Made by a program: the position numbers and the translations under genes
Source: Peteryoungia wuzhouensis
Lineage (GTDB): Bacteria; Pseudomonadota; Alphaproteobacteria; Rhizobiales; Rhizobiaceae
DNA length: 64,000 nucleotides
Reading direction: 5' to 3'
Assembly: GCF_003205195.1 (NCBI RefSeq)
Contig: NZ_QJRY01000001.1
Span: forward strand, 558,001 to 622,000
Notes under the pieces: model-generated
What the model saw: the letters and a program-made list of their open reading frames with translations, nothing else
What the model was told of the DNA's origin: nothing
The model's database searches: none
Part shown: one piece after another, positions 27,390 to 37,344 of the stretch
Layout: the number at the start of each line of letters is the position of its first letter
How positions within the stretch are numbered: position 1 is the first letter of the stretch

Positions 27390-28004
27390 ATGGCCCACGA
27401 AATAAACTCCGCAACTTCTGAGGTTTCTCTGAACATATATGACGCGATAGGCACCTCAACCGTGAGGGGCTTTCGGCAGTCGTCAGCAAAACTGCTGTTT
27501 CACCTTGCTCTCTATCTCTCGTTCATAGGCGGGAGCATATGGCTGACATGGGAATTCTATGTCACTAACGATGCCAGATTTCTGGTCGTTCTTGCTTGCT
27601 TGGCTTTCTTTGCCGTCGCCCTCGGCGCGACCATACATAGAATTCTTGTGTTGAGCGGAGACGTGGTGATCCTCTCCCCAGAGGGCTTCCACGACCTGCG
27701 TTTGACGGCGAAGCTTGTACCTTGGAACCTCATCGAGGACGTCTCGGATTGGCGCTTGCGCGGCAAGTCTGCCTCTACAATCATTTTAAAGCTTCATGGC
27801 GATGCAGAAGACAGCCTCCCACTAACCCTTTATGGTCGATTGATGCGCCCCTATGAAAGGCTACTCGGGATCCGGGGCATCGCTGTGCATACCTGGACCC
27901 TCGACATCTCCCACGTCAGGCTCTTGCGGCTCGTCCACGCTTACGTGGCAGCGGCGAAAAAGTCAGATAGCGCGCTTAACAATCCCACACACTCAACCGC
28001 CTGA
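27390..28004 (+). CDS. Membrane protein with two transmembrane helices and PH-like cytoplasmic part
   Basis: 204 residues. Two adjacent hydrophobic segments (about residues 36-55 and 62-82), then a soluble domain with GDVVILSPEGFHDLRLTAKLVPWNLIEDV, the pattern of STM3941-like/PH-like bacterial membrane proteins. Codon use looks more AT-rich than neighbours (several ATA, TTA codons), hinting at acquisition or low expression. It starts two bases after the LysR stop and overlaps the convergent DUF6880 gene by 12 bases at its end. Function unknown. Confidence 0.72.
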   Translation: MAHEINSATSEVSLNIYDAIGTSTVRGFRQSSAKLLFHLALYLSFIGGSIWLTWEFYVTNDARFLVVLACLAFFAVALGATIHRILVLSGDVVILSPEGFHDLRLTAKLVPWNLIEDVSDWRLRGKSASTIILKLHGDAEDSLPLTLYGRLMRPYERLLGIRGIAVHTWTLDISHVRLLRLVHAYVAAAKKSDSALNNPTHSTA

Positions 28005-29408
28005 GAGCCCACCCGGTACCGAACTCCAGAAGCCGTATTTCTTCGAGTGATTGCGCCGCAGCTCCGCGAGGAAGGCGGCATGAGTCGAAAGGCCGTGGCC
28101 TTCGGGCAGGTTCGGCATGAGGCGGGCCAGTTCGCCGACATAGCGGCCAGCGTGAGGATAGGCCATGCCGATGCCACGCCGCAGGATATCCTCGACCAGC
28201 ACACGGTAGAGCACGACGGCCGCCAACGGCTCTTTCGCGAACAGCGCTTCGGCGGCAGGGGCGAGGTCGTCGTAGTGGCGACCTTCCCAATCGTGGCTGT
28301 GGCGCAGCACATGGGCGGCGGCGAGATCGAGGCGCGGCCAGGCGAGGAAGAAGTCGAGCGCGAGATAGATATCCGCGTGCTCTTTCGCGAGCGCCAGGGC
28401 CCGGTCGAGTTCGTCGAATTCGGCGAAGTCGTCGAGTTTCGACAGGTAGAGCTTGAGGACGGCTGGATCGAGAGTTTCGCCGAATTCCCGCCAGCGCAGT
28501 TCCTGGGCATCCTCACGGCGCTTCAGCCTTTCCAGGATCTCGGCTTCCAGCAGACGGCGTTCATGGGCGCCGTAATCGGGGCCGACGGAGGCGAGCACGC
28601 CGTTGACCGGGATGAGGCGCACGCCGCGCGGGCGCTCCCGCACCCATTCCAGCGCATCCTCGAAGCGACCGGCCTGATGCAGCAAATCGGCGACGGCCAG
28701 CGTATCGCGGCGATTGTCTGGCTTCTGTCGCTCCAGCGCCAGGAAGTCGTCAATGTCGCCCTGATGCAGAGCGAGCGATTGCAGGAGATCGAGGGCGCCG
28801 AGCTTGAGAGGTTCGGAGGGCAAGAGTTCGGCCAAGGCCTTGCGCCAGGCACTCGCCGCCGGTGACGAGATGATGCCGGTCAGGGCGCGCAGGAAACCGG
28901 TGTGTTCGCCGTAGCGATCGCGCAGCCGCAGCCGTTCCAGATGCGGCACCAACAGGGCCTGCTCCTCGGCGCCGACGGTCTTGATGAGCTCGATGGCCGC
29001 GAGTTCCGTATCCTCGAAGACTTTCCAGAGACGGGCATTGTCGGTTGCCATCCGGGCAGAGAGCGGGAAACGCAGGCCCAGGAAACGCAGGATGCGTTCG
29101 GCTGCGGCCTGGGGATCCACGGCGCCCAGTTCGGAAAGGATGTTGCGGGCCAGGGCGGCAAATTCGCCGGCCAGATCACGCGCACGTGCCCGGTTGATGC
29201 GGGTCGTCGCCTGGTCGATCTGGTCAAGGCGCCTGTCGATCAGGCGGGCCATCTCGTCCGGGCCTGTCTCACCGGCGAGCGCCGTCTGCAACCTCGCCTT
29301 CAGCGCCTTGTTGGCAGCGGCCTCTTCCAGCAGGATGTCGACCAGTTTCTCGAGCCCGAGCCCGGACAGGCCCTTCTTATCGAGTTTCGCCTTGGTCTGC
29401 TTTGCCAT
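27993..29408 (-). CDS. DUF6880 family protein
   Basis: 471 residues, mostly helical with repeated short helices and no catalytic motif. The N-terminus (KKGLSGLGLEKLVDILLEEA) and TPR-like repeats in the middle are like the DUF6880 proteins common in Rhizobiales. Cytosolic, function unknown. The gene ends at 27993 and overlaps the opposing gene by 12 bases. Confidence 0.8.
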   Translation of the reverse strand: MAKQTKAKLDKKGLSGLGLEKLVDILLEEAAANKALKARLQTALAGETGPDEMARLIDRRLDQIDQATTRINRARARDLAGEFAALARNILSELGAVDPQAAAERILRFLGLRFPLSARMATDNARLWKVFEDTELAAIELIKTVGAEEQALLVPHLERLRLRDRYGEHTGFLRALTGIISSPAASAWRKALAELLPSEPLKLGALDLLQSLALHQGDIDDFLALERQKPDNRRDTLAVADLLHQAGRFEDALEWVRERPRGVRLIPVNGVLASVGPDYGAHERRLLEAEILERLKRREDAQELRWREFGETLDPAVLKLYLSKLDDFAEFDELDRALALAKEHADIYLALDFFLAWPRLDLAAAHVLRHSHDWEGRHYDDLAPAAEALFAKEPLAAVVLYRVLVEDILRRGIGMAYPHAGRYVGELARLMPNLPEGHGLSTHAAFLAELRRNHSKKYGFWSSVPGGLSGG

Positions 29409-29474
29409 TCTGCCTGTTACCTGCCGCTGTCAGCGATCTTATATCGACCGGCACGGCGGGTCAGCAAGGGCTGA

Positions 29475-30752
29475 TCAACCTTCCCGCACGTGGCTGCGGC
29501 GGATCCGCCGCACCACCCACCAGACGCCGAGAACGGCGAGTGGCACCGACAGACCCGTGATGATCGCGGGATCGACCGGCAGAAGATCGTGCGGAATCGC
29601 CTTGGCGGCGTAACCGACGAGACCCACAACATAGTAGGAAATGGCGGCAACCGAGAGGCCTTCGACGGTCTGCTGCAGGCGAAGCTGCATTTCGGCGCGG
29701 CTGTTCATGGCGGCGAGCAGGTCTGAATTCTGGCGCTCCATCTCGACATCGATCCAGGAGCGGACGAGGCCGGTCGCCCGCGACAGCTTGCGCGACAGGT
29801 TGGCCTGACGTTCCTCGATGGACTGGCACGTGCGCATGGCGGGTGCCAGACGGCGTTCCAGGAAGGAGCCCAGCGTTTCATGGCCCGGAACCGGCGTCTC
29901 GTCGAGCGTCTTCACGCGTTCGCGCACGATGCCGTCATAGGCGCGACTGGCGCCGAAACGGTAGAGGCTCAGTGCCGCATTGGCTTCGAGTTCGGCGGCA
30001 AGGCGTGTGATCTCGGCCAGCATGGCATCGGCCTCTTCCCGGGCATGGGCTTTCATGCGCTGAGTGACCGCTGTCAGGCCATCCTCGATACGGCGGATCT
30101 CCGGCGACAGCGTCTGGGCGAGCGGCAGGCCGAGCATGGCCATGGTGCGATAGGTCTCGATATCGAGCAGGCGCTGGACGACGGCACCCCGGCCGGCCTC
30201 GGTCATGCCACGATCGATGACAAGGATCTGGGTGAGGCCATTGCCGTCCTGGCGGAAGTCGGTGAGCACGGCTGCCTGACCATTCTTCAACTCGCTGTAG
30301 CAGAGGCTCGCCGGATCGAAGGCGTTGCGGGCCTCCGCACTTTCCGGGCCGTCCGGGCGCAGCTCAAGACGAATGCCCGAGATCAGGGGTCCGGGCGCAA
30401 TAAAGCCATCGCCGAAGGGATGGATCGGCACTTCGCCGCCAAAAGTATCCGGCAGCGGACCGTCCCAGAACCAGGTCGAAAATTCTGTGTGGCGCTCCCA
30501 GCGCAGCGTACCCTGCCCCCATGGCAGCGCCTGGTAACGGGCCTGCTTGTCCGGCAGCGGCGCGCCGCGAGCCCGCGACATTTCGGCAATGGCCGCGTGA
30601 TGAACCGCAGAACCGCCATCCATCATGAAGGCCAGCTGGAAGATGACACGGCTGGATTTCACCAGGGCATAGGGACGCGCGTGGATCTCACCGAGCGCCA
30701 ATGCCCGCTCCGGCGCCATCGGAAATGCGAAATCACCCTTTGCCACGTTCAC
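29475..30752 (-). CDS. DUF3422 family membrane protein
   Basis: 425 residues with a soluble N-terminal domain (about 1-200, EIHARP motif), long helices (about 250-370) and two C-terminal hydrophobic segments (about 370-390 and 395-415). That layout is the DUF3422 family, widespread in alpha- and betaproteobacteria. GTG start at 30752 with GGGAGA seven bases upstream. The role is unknown; CorA-like topology at the C-terminus is suggestive of a membrane-tethered helical bundle. Confidence 0.87.
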   Translation of the reverse strand: MNVAKGDFAFPMAPERALALGEIHARPYALVKSSRVIFQLAFMMDGGSAVHHAAIAEMSRARGAPLPDKQARYQALPWGQGTLRWERHTEFSTWFWDGPLPDTFGGEVPIHPFGDGFIAPGPLISGIRLELRPDGPESAEARNAFDPASLCYSELKNGQAAVLTDFRQDGNGLTQILVIDRGMTEAGRGAVVQRLLDIETYRTMAMLGLPLAQTLSPEIRRIEDGLTAVTQRMKAHAREEADAMLAEITRLAAELEANAALSLYRFGASRAYDGIVRERVKTLDETPVPGHETLGSFLERRLAPAMRTCQSIEERQANLSRKLSRATGLVRSWIDVEMERQNSDLLAAMNSRAEMQLRLQQTVEGLSVAAISYYVVGLVGYAAKAIPHDLLPVDPAIITGLSVPLAVLGVWWVVRRIRRSHVREG

Positions 30753-30866
30753 CTGTCTCCCTTGCCCTTCGTCAAACTAGCAGCGCGGTCGCATCGGAGC
30801 AAAGGCGCAATCGTCACAGGGCATAATCGCTCCGCAGTTTTTATCGTCAGACTGCGGCATCAGAAC

Positions 30867-30885
30867 TGGCCAAATTATTTGACCA
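30867..30885. promoter_or_regulatory. FadR/GntR-type operator upstream of the regulator gene
   Basis: TGGCCAAAT-T-ATTTGACCA, a 9-1-9 inverted repeat with one mismatch. It has the TGGTCAAA.TTTGACCA look of FCD-type GntR operators (TGGT...ACCA arms). It sits 43 bases upstream of the GntR gene, so autoregulation is likely. Confidence 0.7.
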
Positions 30886-30927
30886 ATCTGCGCGGCAGTT
30901 GGTAAGTCTGGCGCCAAGGAGATCCAT

Positions 30928-31761
30928 GTGAGCGACAGCGACGAGACACTCTTTTCCGGCGTGCCCCACAGCCGGACAGCGGACGAGGTGGTGCAGCAGA
31001 TCGAACTGCTGATCCTCGACGGCGTGCTGCGCGACGGTGACCGTTTGCCGGGCGAACGGGATCTGGCGCAGTCACTCGACGTGTCCCGGCCGATCCTGCG
31101 TGAAGCGCTGAAGGAGTTGGAGACGCGCGGGCTGCTGGTCAGCCATCACGGTGGCGGCACCTTCGTTGCCGACATCATCGGACAGGTTTTCTCCAAGCCG
31201 GTGACGGAACTGATCTCGCGGCATGCGCGGGCGACGCGAGACTATCTGGAGTATCGCCGCGAACTGGAGGGCCTGACCGCAGAACTCGCGGCGCAGCGCG
31301 CGACGGAGACCGACAAGGCGCTTCTGGCGCGGATCATCGACGACATGCGGCGCGCCCATGCCGACGCCGAGCCGGAGGCCGAACTTGCGGCCGATGTCGA
31401 GTTCCACAATGCGGTCGGCGAAGCGGCCCACAACATCATCCTGCTCCATACGATGCGGGCCTGTTATCGCCTGCTGTCGGAAGGCATCCTGTTCAATCGC
31501 AAGGCCGTTTTCTCGCTGCCGAGTGCCCGGGAGCGGCTGCTCGAGCAACATGTGGCCATCCAGGAGGCGATCCTGGCGGGTAATCCCACAGCCGCCAAGC
31601 AAGCGGCCCAGGCCCATATCGATTTCGTCATGCAGGCAGCAGCCGAAAGCGCGCGCTCCGATGAATGGGCCCGGGTCTCGAAACTGAGGCTGATCCGCCG
31701 CGAGGGCACCCAGCCGGCGACACGGGCAACGCGGTCGTCGCGGGACCCGGCTTCCGACTGA
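30928..31761 (+). CDS. FadR-subfamily (FCD) GntR transcriptional regulator
   Basis: 277 residues. N-terminal winged helix with RTADEVVQQIELLILDGVLRDGDRLPGERDLAQSLDVSRP (about 16-55, GntR signature) and a C-terminal FCD domain with metal-ligand-type EFHNAVGEAAHN and H.. residues (about 158-170, QHVAIQEAILAG near 208). Such regulators sense small carboxylic acids or related metabolites. A near-perfect operator lies 43 bases upstream. It is 230 bases upstream of mfpsA on the same strand; whether it controls it is not known. GTG start at 30928. Confidence 0.9.
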   Translation: MSDSDETLFSGVPHSRTADEVVQQIELLILDGVLRDGDRLPGERDLAQSLDVSRPILREALKELETRGLLVSHHGGGTFVADIIGQVFSKPVTELISRHARATRDYLEYRRELEGLTAELAAQRATETDKALLARIIDDMRRAHADAEPEAELAADVEFHNAVGEAAHNIILLHTMRACYRLLSEGILFNRKAVFSLPSARERLLEQHVAIQEAILAGNPTAAKQAAQAHIDFVMQAAAESARSDEWARVSKLRLIRREGTQPATRATRSSRDPASD

Positions 31762-31990
31762 AGTCATGGGCGCGTCCGGTCGTCCGAAAGCGCCGACATT
31801 CACGACCATCCGACCACCGTTGGGGATGGCCAGCCCCCGCGTGGCGCTGGCATGACCATGCGACCGGTCGCGTCGATTTGCGACAAATTACACCATTTCG
31901 GGAATTTTTATCCCTTAAGATGGAACAAAATTCGACTTTTCATGTTATCTTCCCGCTTCATACGAATGAATTTTCCAGAACGGGGGACCC

Positions 31991-33328
31991 ATGGCACCGA
32001 CATCGGACGCATTGGAGACACCGCGCATCGCGCTCATCTCCACACATGGATACGTTGCCGCACAGCCGCCGCTGGGGGCCGCCGACACCGGCGGACAGGT
32101 GGTCTATGTGCTGGAGCTTGCAAAGAAACTCGCCCAGCTCGGCCACAAGGTGGACATCTATACCCGACGTTTCGAGGACCAGCCTGAGATCGACGAGGTG
32201 GACGAGACGGTGCGGGTGATCCGCATTCCCTGCGGCGGTCGCGACTTCATTCCGAAGGAATATCTGCACCGGCATCTCGGCGAATGGAACGAGAAGGCGC
32301 TGCGCTTCATCAAGCGCGAGGGATTGAAATACCTGTTCATCAACAGCCACTACTGGGATGCCGGAGTTGCCGGGCAGCGGTTGTCTGAAGCGCTGGGCGT
32401 GCCGCATATCCACACACCGCATTCGCTCGGTCTGTGGAAGAAACGGCAGATGGAGACGGACTACCCCGAACGGGCGGACAGGTTCGAGCAGGAATTCAAC
32501 TTCAAGGAACGCATCCAGCACGAACTGATCATCTATCGCAGCTGCCAGCTGGTGATCGCGACGACGCCGATCCAACTCGACATGCTGACGGAGGATTACG
32601 GCTTGCCGCGCAACCGGGTCCATATGATCCCGCCGGGCTATGACGATAACCGCTTCTATCCCGTTTCGGAATCCTCGCGGCAGATGGTGCGGCAGCGGTT
32701 CGGATTCCAGGGCAAGACGGTTCTCGCGCTCGGAAGGCTTGCCACCAACAAGGGCTACGACCTGCTGATCGACGGTTTCGCCGTTCTGGCCGAGCGGGTG
32801 CCGGAAGCGCGGCTTCGTCTGGCGCTGGGCGGTGAAAATCTCGATGTGCAGGAGGAGCGCATTCTCGCGCAGTTAAAGCAGCAGGTGGCCGACCTTTCCC
32901 TCACCGACAAGGTGGAATTCACCGGCTTTGTTGCCGACGAGGACCTCTCCGACATGTATCGGGCGGCCGATCTTTTCGTTCTTTCAAGTCGCTACGAACC
33001 CTTCGGCATGACCGCGATCGAGGCCATGGCGAGCGGCACACCGACCATCGTCACCATCCATGGCGGGCTGTTCAGGGCCATCAGCTATGGGCGGCATGCA
33101 CTCTTCGCCGATCCTTTCGACAGGTACGATCTCGGCATCACCATGATGAAACCGCTGAAACATCCCCGCCTCTACGGTCGCCTGTCGCGGATGGGTGCCC
33201 ACAAGGCCCGCAGCCTGTTCACCTGGACCGGCATCGCACAACAGCTCGTGGCTCTTGTCGAAGGGCGTCCGGTGGCGCAAGCTCTGGAGGAAAGCGACTG
33301 GGCAGAACCATGGAACGACGGGGATTGA
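31991..33328 (+). CDS. mfpsA: Mannosylfructose-phosphate synthase (sucrose-phosphate-synthase-like GT4)
   Basis: 445 residues. Family GT4: GAADTGGQVVYVLELAKKL (about residues 30-48) is the sucrose-phosphate synthase-type opening with the substrate loop; ALGRLATNKGYDLLIDGF starts the second Rossmann domain; the EX7E motif appears as EPFGMTAIE. In Agrobacterium the orthologue joins GDP-mannose and fructose-6-phosphate to give mannosylfructose-6-phosphate, an osmolyte precursor. The phosphatase follows and overlaps by 19 bases, which supports the assignment. Confidence 0.85.
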   Translation: MAPTSDALETPRIALISTHGYVAAQPPLGAADTGGQVVYVLELAKKLAQLGHKVDIYTRRFEDQPEIDEVDETVRVIRIPCGGRDFIPKEYLHRHLGEWNEKALRFIKREGLKYLFINSHYWDAGVAGQRLSEALGVPHIHTPHSLGLWKKRQMETDYPERADRFEQEFNFKERIQHELIIYRSCQLVIATTPIQLDMLTEDYGLPRNRVHMIPPGYDDNRFYPVSESSRQMVRQRFGFQGKTVLALGRLATNKGYDLLIDGFAVLAERVPEARLRLALGGENLDVQEERILAQLKQQVADLSLTDKVEFTGFVADEDLSDMYRAADLFVLSSRYEPFGMTAIEAMASGTPTIVTIHGGLFRAISYGRHALFADPFDRYDLGITMMKPLKHPRLYGRLSRMGAHKARSLFTWTGIAQQLVALVEGRPVAQALEESDWAEPWNDGD

Positions 33329-34074
33329 AACCGATCCGACTGTTTTCGTCCGATCTGGACGGGACACTTGCGGGAAACCGCGAGGGTACGGCTGAGTTTG
33401 CGCGGCTCTGGAAGGCCCTTCCCGACGGCGAACGGCCATTGCTAGTCTACAACAGCGGGCGACTGATCGAGGACATGCTGGACTTCACGTCCGAGCAGGG
33501 CCTGCCTGCAGCCGACATCATGATTGGTGGCGTCGGCACCATGGTCCATTCGCAAACCCATCCGCACCTGACCGCGGCCTATCGTGAGCAGATTGCCGAG
33601 GGGTTCGACGCCGACCTGATCGAGGCCGAACTCGTCATGCTCGAACGGCTGACGCGGCAACCGGCGCATTACCAGCACGACTACAAATCGAGCTGGTATA
33701 TGCATGATGCGACGGCGGAGGAGATCGCGGAGCTGGAGCGCATGCTGGCAAGCTCCGGGCACCGGGCGCGGGTCGTCTATTCCAGCGCCCGTGATCTGGA
33801 TGTGTTGCCGGAGATTGCCGACAAGGGTCAGGCGCTCGCCTGGCTTTGCCGCGAACTGGGCGTCAGCCTGGACGCGGTGGTGGTGGCGGGCGATACCGGA
33901 AACGACCGCGCCATGTTTGAGCTGGACGGTGTCCGTGGCATCCTGCCCGGCAATGCCCTGCCCGAACTCGCCAGCCTGGCGCAGGCGAAGAGCGGCATGA
34001 TTGCAACCCAAGGCGAGGCAGCCTGGGGGGTCATCGAAGGGCTGAGGGCATTTGACGTGTTTGCGTCATCATGA
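33310..34074 (+). CDS. mfppA: Mannosylfructose-phosphate phosphatase (HAD, S6PP-like)
   Basis: 254 residues. HAD motif I FSSDLDGTLAGN near residue 13; cap region; motif with SSARDLDVLPEIADKGQALAWL; and motif IV VVAGDTGNDRAMFE near residue 196, all like sucrose-6-phosphate phosphatase. Removes phosphate from the product of MfpsA to give free mannosylfructose, a compatible solute in Agrobacterium. ATG at 33310 overlaps mfpsA by 19 bases; a TTG at 33325 is the alternative. The symbol follows the Agrobacterium gene as I recall it. Confidence 0.85.
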   Translation: MERRGLKPIRLFSSDLDGTLAGNREGTAEFARLWKALPDGERPLLVYNSGRLIEDMLDFTSEQGLPAADIMIGGVGTMVHSQTHPHLTAAYREQIAEGFDADLIEAELVMLERLTRQPAHYQHDYKSSWYMHDATAEEIAELERMLASSGHRARVVYSSARDLDVLPEIADKGQALAWLCRELGVSLDAVVVAGDTGNDRAMFELDGVRGILPGNALPELASLAQAKSGMIATQGEAAWGVIEGLRAFDVFASS

Positions 34075-34258
34075 GTCCCTAGAATGTCGGGGAAAGGCGA
34101 GGTCCGGGGACCGGATGTCGCATTGAAATGGAACCGACGTGCTAACACCTGATAGGCAGCCATAACCAAGCTGTGCAAAGCGCCGCAAATCGATGCGGAT
34201 TGCCGTGCTTCATTAGTATTTTGTCGTATTCTCATCTACGAATCGAGGTGAACGTTCA

Positions 34259-34771
34259 TTGGGTATCATCGGCCGCATCACATCCAACCTCAAGCTCATG
34301 CTGCAGCGTCCGCCGCGGCAGCAATTTGCCGCGATCTGCCATCGCCGCAAGAAGAAGACGGGCGAACTGGAGGTTCTCGTGATCACCAGCCGGGATACGG
34401 GCCGGTGGGTCATCCCGAAGGGCTGGCATATGCCGGGCAAACAGCCGCATGCCATTGCCGAGCGCGAGGCCTATGAAGAGGCGGGCATCAAGGGCAAGGC
34501 GACCTCCGAGCCTTTCGGCTACTACACCTACATGAAACGCATGCGCGGCGGCCACAAGGTGCTGACGCGGGTGCAGGTCCATGCGCTGGACGTGAAGAGC
34601 CTTCTCAAGGAGTTTCCGGAAAAGGGGACGAGACGGCTCGAATGGGTGAGCTGCGAAGAGGCGGCGAAGCGGGTGGACGAGCCCGAACTGAAGACACTGT
34701 TCCTCGCTTTCGGCAAGCAGGCGGCCATTTCTCCGGATGCATCCGGCAAGATCACGGCAAACGTCGCCTGA
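34259..34771 (+). CDS. Nudix hydrolase
   Basis: 170 residues. Nudix box GWHMPGKQPHAIAEREAYEEAGI (about residues 56-78) has the REAYEEAG core, but the first Glu of GX5E is replaced by Lys. In the rhizobial subfamily this position often varies. Basic N-terminus (MLQRPPRQQFAAICHRRKKK) suggests an RNA or polyphosphate-type ligand. TTG start at 34259 with GAGGTG eight bases upstream. Substrate unknown; diphosphoinositol-polyphosphate-like hydrolases are the closest look. Confidence 0.85.
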   Translation: MGIIGRITSNLKLMLQRPPRQQFAAICHRRKKKTGELEVLVITSRDTGRWVIPKGWHMPGKQPHAIAEREAYEEAGIKGKATSEPFGYYTYMKRMRGGHKVLTRVQVHALDVKSLLKEFPEKGTRRLEWVSCEEAAKRVDEPELKTLFLAFGKQAAISPDASGKITANVA

Positions 34772-34939
34772 ACGCACCTGCAACAATACTGTCATATTGA
34801 ATGTCCGCCCCTTTGCCGCTAGGCGTTCGGGATCGAAGCGAAGCGGGAACCGATTTGGCCACCGCTTTCGTTTCACATCATTCTGACACCATGCCACCTA
34901 CGAGGAACCGGAAGGGAACCTCTTCCGGAAAGCATCGCC

Positions 34940-36445
34940 ATGGGTAAGACGACGCCAAAGCTCGTAAAGCCGACACTTGACAAGGATCTGGAGAAAATCG
35001 CCCAGGTCGAGGAAGCCTCGCAGCATGTTTCGCGCGGCCTGGCTCCCTACGGGCTCTCCCTGATATTCCTGATCCTGGCGGCCACCATGGCAGCGGGGGC
35101 CGCCATGGACCGCCCCGGCGTGACCATCATCATGGCGGCAGCGGCACTCGCCGCTTATATGGCCATGAACATCGGCGCCAATGATGTGACCAACAATGTC
35201 GGTCCAGCAGTCGGTGCCCGCGTGATCAGCATGGGCGCAGCGCTTGCGATGGCGGTGGTCTTCGAGATCGCCGGAGCGATGATCGCGGGCAATCAGGTCG
35301 TCGCAACGATTTCACAAGGCATCATTTCCTCCTCGGCGGCCCCGACCGCCAGCATCTATGTCTGGGCGATGATGGCAGCCCTGCTCTCGGCCGGTCTCTG
35401 GGTCAATTTCGCCACCTGGATCAACGCCCCTGTTTCGACCACCCATTCCATCGTGGGGGGTGTGCTGGGCGCGGGCGTGGCGGCCGTCGGGCTCGGTTCG
35501 CTGAACTGGGGCATCGTTGCCGGGATCACCGCGAGCTGGGTGGTTTCACCGATTCTCGGTGGTGCAATTGCCGCCCTGGTGCTGGCCTTCATCAAGGAAT
35601 TCATCATCTATCGCGACGACAAGATCGCCTCGGCACGACGCTGGGTTCCGGTTCTGGTCGCCGTCATGACGGCAACCTTCGTCACCTATCTCAGCCTGGA
35701 GGGCCTGAACCAGATCACGCCGATCTCGTTGCCGAACGCTCTTGCGATCGGTGCCGTCGTCGGGATTGTCGCGTGGTTCGTCGTCACGCCGCTGGTCCAT
35801 CGGCAGGCCGAAGGGCTGGAAAACCGCAATCAGTCGCTGCGCAAGCTGTTCCGCCTGCCGCTGATCTTCGCTGCAGCACTCCTGTCCTTTGCGCATGGTG
35901 CCAACGACGTGGCAAATGCCATCGGCCCGCTGACCGGGATCGTCGAGGCGACCCGTGCGAACGGCAGTGTCGCCAGTGGCGACCCGCAGCTCTGGGTCGT
36001 TCTGATCGGCGCACTCGGGATCTCGCTCGGCATCCTGCTCTTCGGGCCAAGGCTGATCCGCATCGTCGGCCAGGAGATCACCAAGCTCAACCCGATGCGG
36101 GCCTATTGCGTGTCGCTGTCGACGGCAACGACGGTCATCCTCGCATCGGCGCTCGGCCTTCCCGTCAGTTCGACACATATCGCGGTCGGTGCCGTCTTCG
36201 GCGTCGGCTTCTTTCGCGAATGGTATACCCGCAACTCGAAACGCCGCGTGGAATACATGCGGGCCAAGGCCGAGCGGTGGGATGTGGAGCCGAAGCCAGA
36301 ACGCAATCCGGAAGAGGTGCGCCGGCGCTATCTGGTTCGCCGCTCGCATTTCATGACGATCGTCGCGGCCTGGGTGATCACGGTTCCCGCCTCTGCCGGG
36401 CTTGCAGCCGCGCTTTATTGGGTTATGTCTCTCACCGTTCTTTGA
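34940..36445 (+). CDS. pit: PiT family inorganic phosphate transporter
   Basis: 501 residues with about ten transmembrane segments; imports phosphate with a cation. Two PiT signature copies: [20 protein letters not shown] (about 74-93) and [17 protein letters not shown] (about 318-334). A cytoplasmic N-terminus of about 35 residues and basic loop are present. I looked for a PHO box upstream and found only a weak half-match (CTGTCAT near 34795), so phosphate regulation is not supported by sequence. Same strand as rsmE. Confidence 0.92.
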   Translation: MGKTTPKLVKPTLDKDLEKIAQVEEASQHVSRGLAPYGLSLIFLILAATMAAGAAMDRPGVTIIMAAAALAAYMAMNIGANDVTNNVGPAVGARVISMGAALAMAVVFEIAGAMIAGNQVVATISQGIISSSAAPTASIYVWAMMAALLSAGLWVNFATWINAPVSTTHSIVGGVLGAGVAAVGLGSLNWGIVAGITASWVVSPILGGAIAALVLAFIKEFIIYRDDKIASARRWVPVLVAVMTATFVTYLSLEGLNQITPISLPNALAIGAVVGIVAWFVVTPLVHRQAEGLENRNQSLRKLFRLPLIFAAALLSFAHGANDVANAIGPLTGIVEATRANGSVASGDPQLWVVLIGALGISLGILLFGPRLIRIVGQEITKLNPMRAYCVSLSTATTVILASALGLPVSSTHIAVGAVFGVGFFREWYTRNSKRRVEYMRAKAERWDVEPKPERNPEEVRRRYLVRRSHFMTIVAAWVITVPASAGLAAALYWVMSLTVL

Positions 36446-36464
36446 TCGCGGAGACAAGACTTCC

Positions 36465-37202
36465 ATGCGTGCCAATTACCGGATGCAGCGGCTCTATGTG
36501 ACCGCCGACCTCATCTTGAACCAGGGCTTTGAGGCAACGGCGGAGCAGTTCAACTATCTCGCCAATGTGCTTCGCTTCGAGGAGGGGGCCGAACTGCTCG
36601 TCTTCAATGGTCGGCATGGCGAATGGAGAGCCAAGGTCCATTTCCCGTCGCGTAAGAAGATCCTGATCACGCCTGCCGAGGAAACCCGCCCGCAGCCTGA
36701 GGATTGCGACCTGCATTTCCTCTTTGCGCCTCTCAAGGTCGGGCGCATGGACTATCTCATCCAGAAGGCCGTGGAGATGGGCGCCGGCATCCTGCAGCCG
36801 GTGATGACCCAGCATGTGCAGGGCAAGATCGGCAGCATCGAACGGCTGCAGGCCAATGCTGTCGAAGCGTCGGAACAATGCGGCATCCTTGCCATTCCGA
36901 GGGTCGCCGAACCGGTGAAGCTGCGGGATCTTCTGGATGGGTGGCCGGCGAACCGGCGTATCATCTATTGCGACGAGGACAGCGCCACGCAAAATCCCCT
37001 TCCCGCCCTCTCCCGCATCGAAGAAACATCGCTCGCGCTGCTGGTCGGCCCCGAGGGTGGCTTCTCGGACGACGAGCGCACGCTTCTGCGCTTGCTGCCC
37101 TTCGTCACGGCCATTCCGCTCGGACCGCGCATCCTGAGGGCCGATACCGCAGCCGTTGCCGCGATGGCGGTCGTCCAGGCGGCCATTGGCGACTGGCGCT
37201 AG
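36465..37202 (+). CDS. rsmE: 16S rRNA m3U1498 methyltransferase RsmE
   Basis: 245 residues. N-terminal PUA-like part ([16 protein letters not shown]) and a C-terminal SPOUT fold with the SAM knot: [13 protein letters not shown] (about 195-208) and [15 protein letters not shown]. Methylates U1498 of 16S rRNA. Starts 19 bases after pit and is likely co-transcribed. A longer frame upstream to 36402 overlaps pit and is rejected. Confidence 0.93.
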   Translation: MRANYRMQRLYVTADLILNQGFEATAEQFNYLANVLRFEEGAELLVFNGRHGEWRAKVHFPSRKKILITPAEETRPQPEDCDLHFLFAPLKVGRMDYLIQKAVEMGAGILQPVMTQHVQGKIGSIERLQANAVEASEQCGILAIPRVAEPVKLRDLLDGWPANRRIIYCDEDSATQNPLPALSRIEETSLALLVGPEGGFSDDERTLLRLLPFVTAIPLGPRILRADTAAVAAMAVVQAAIGDWR

Positions 37203-37344
37203 CCTTCCCTGCCCCCTTATCCTTGTTCCAGTTTTTTGAGTCGTGCTTGAGAGAATTTCACTTGCACGGCATATGAATCCGGTTCAATCAGCCTGTCGAA
37301 CGGGCTCCCTTGCCCAGCGACGACGCCTCAAAAAGGTAGCTTTC

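Noticed and set aside
34780..34935. Possible PHO box upstream of pit
   Set aside because: Only one CTGTCAT half-site is good; the second half at 11-base spacing does not match.
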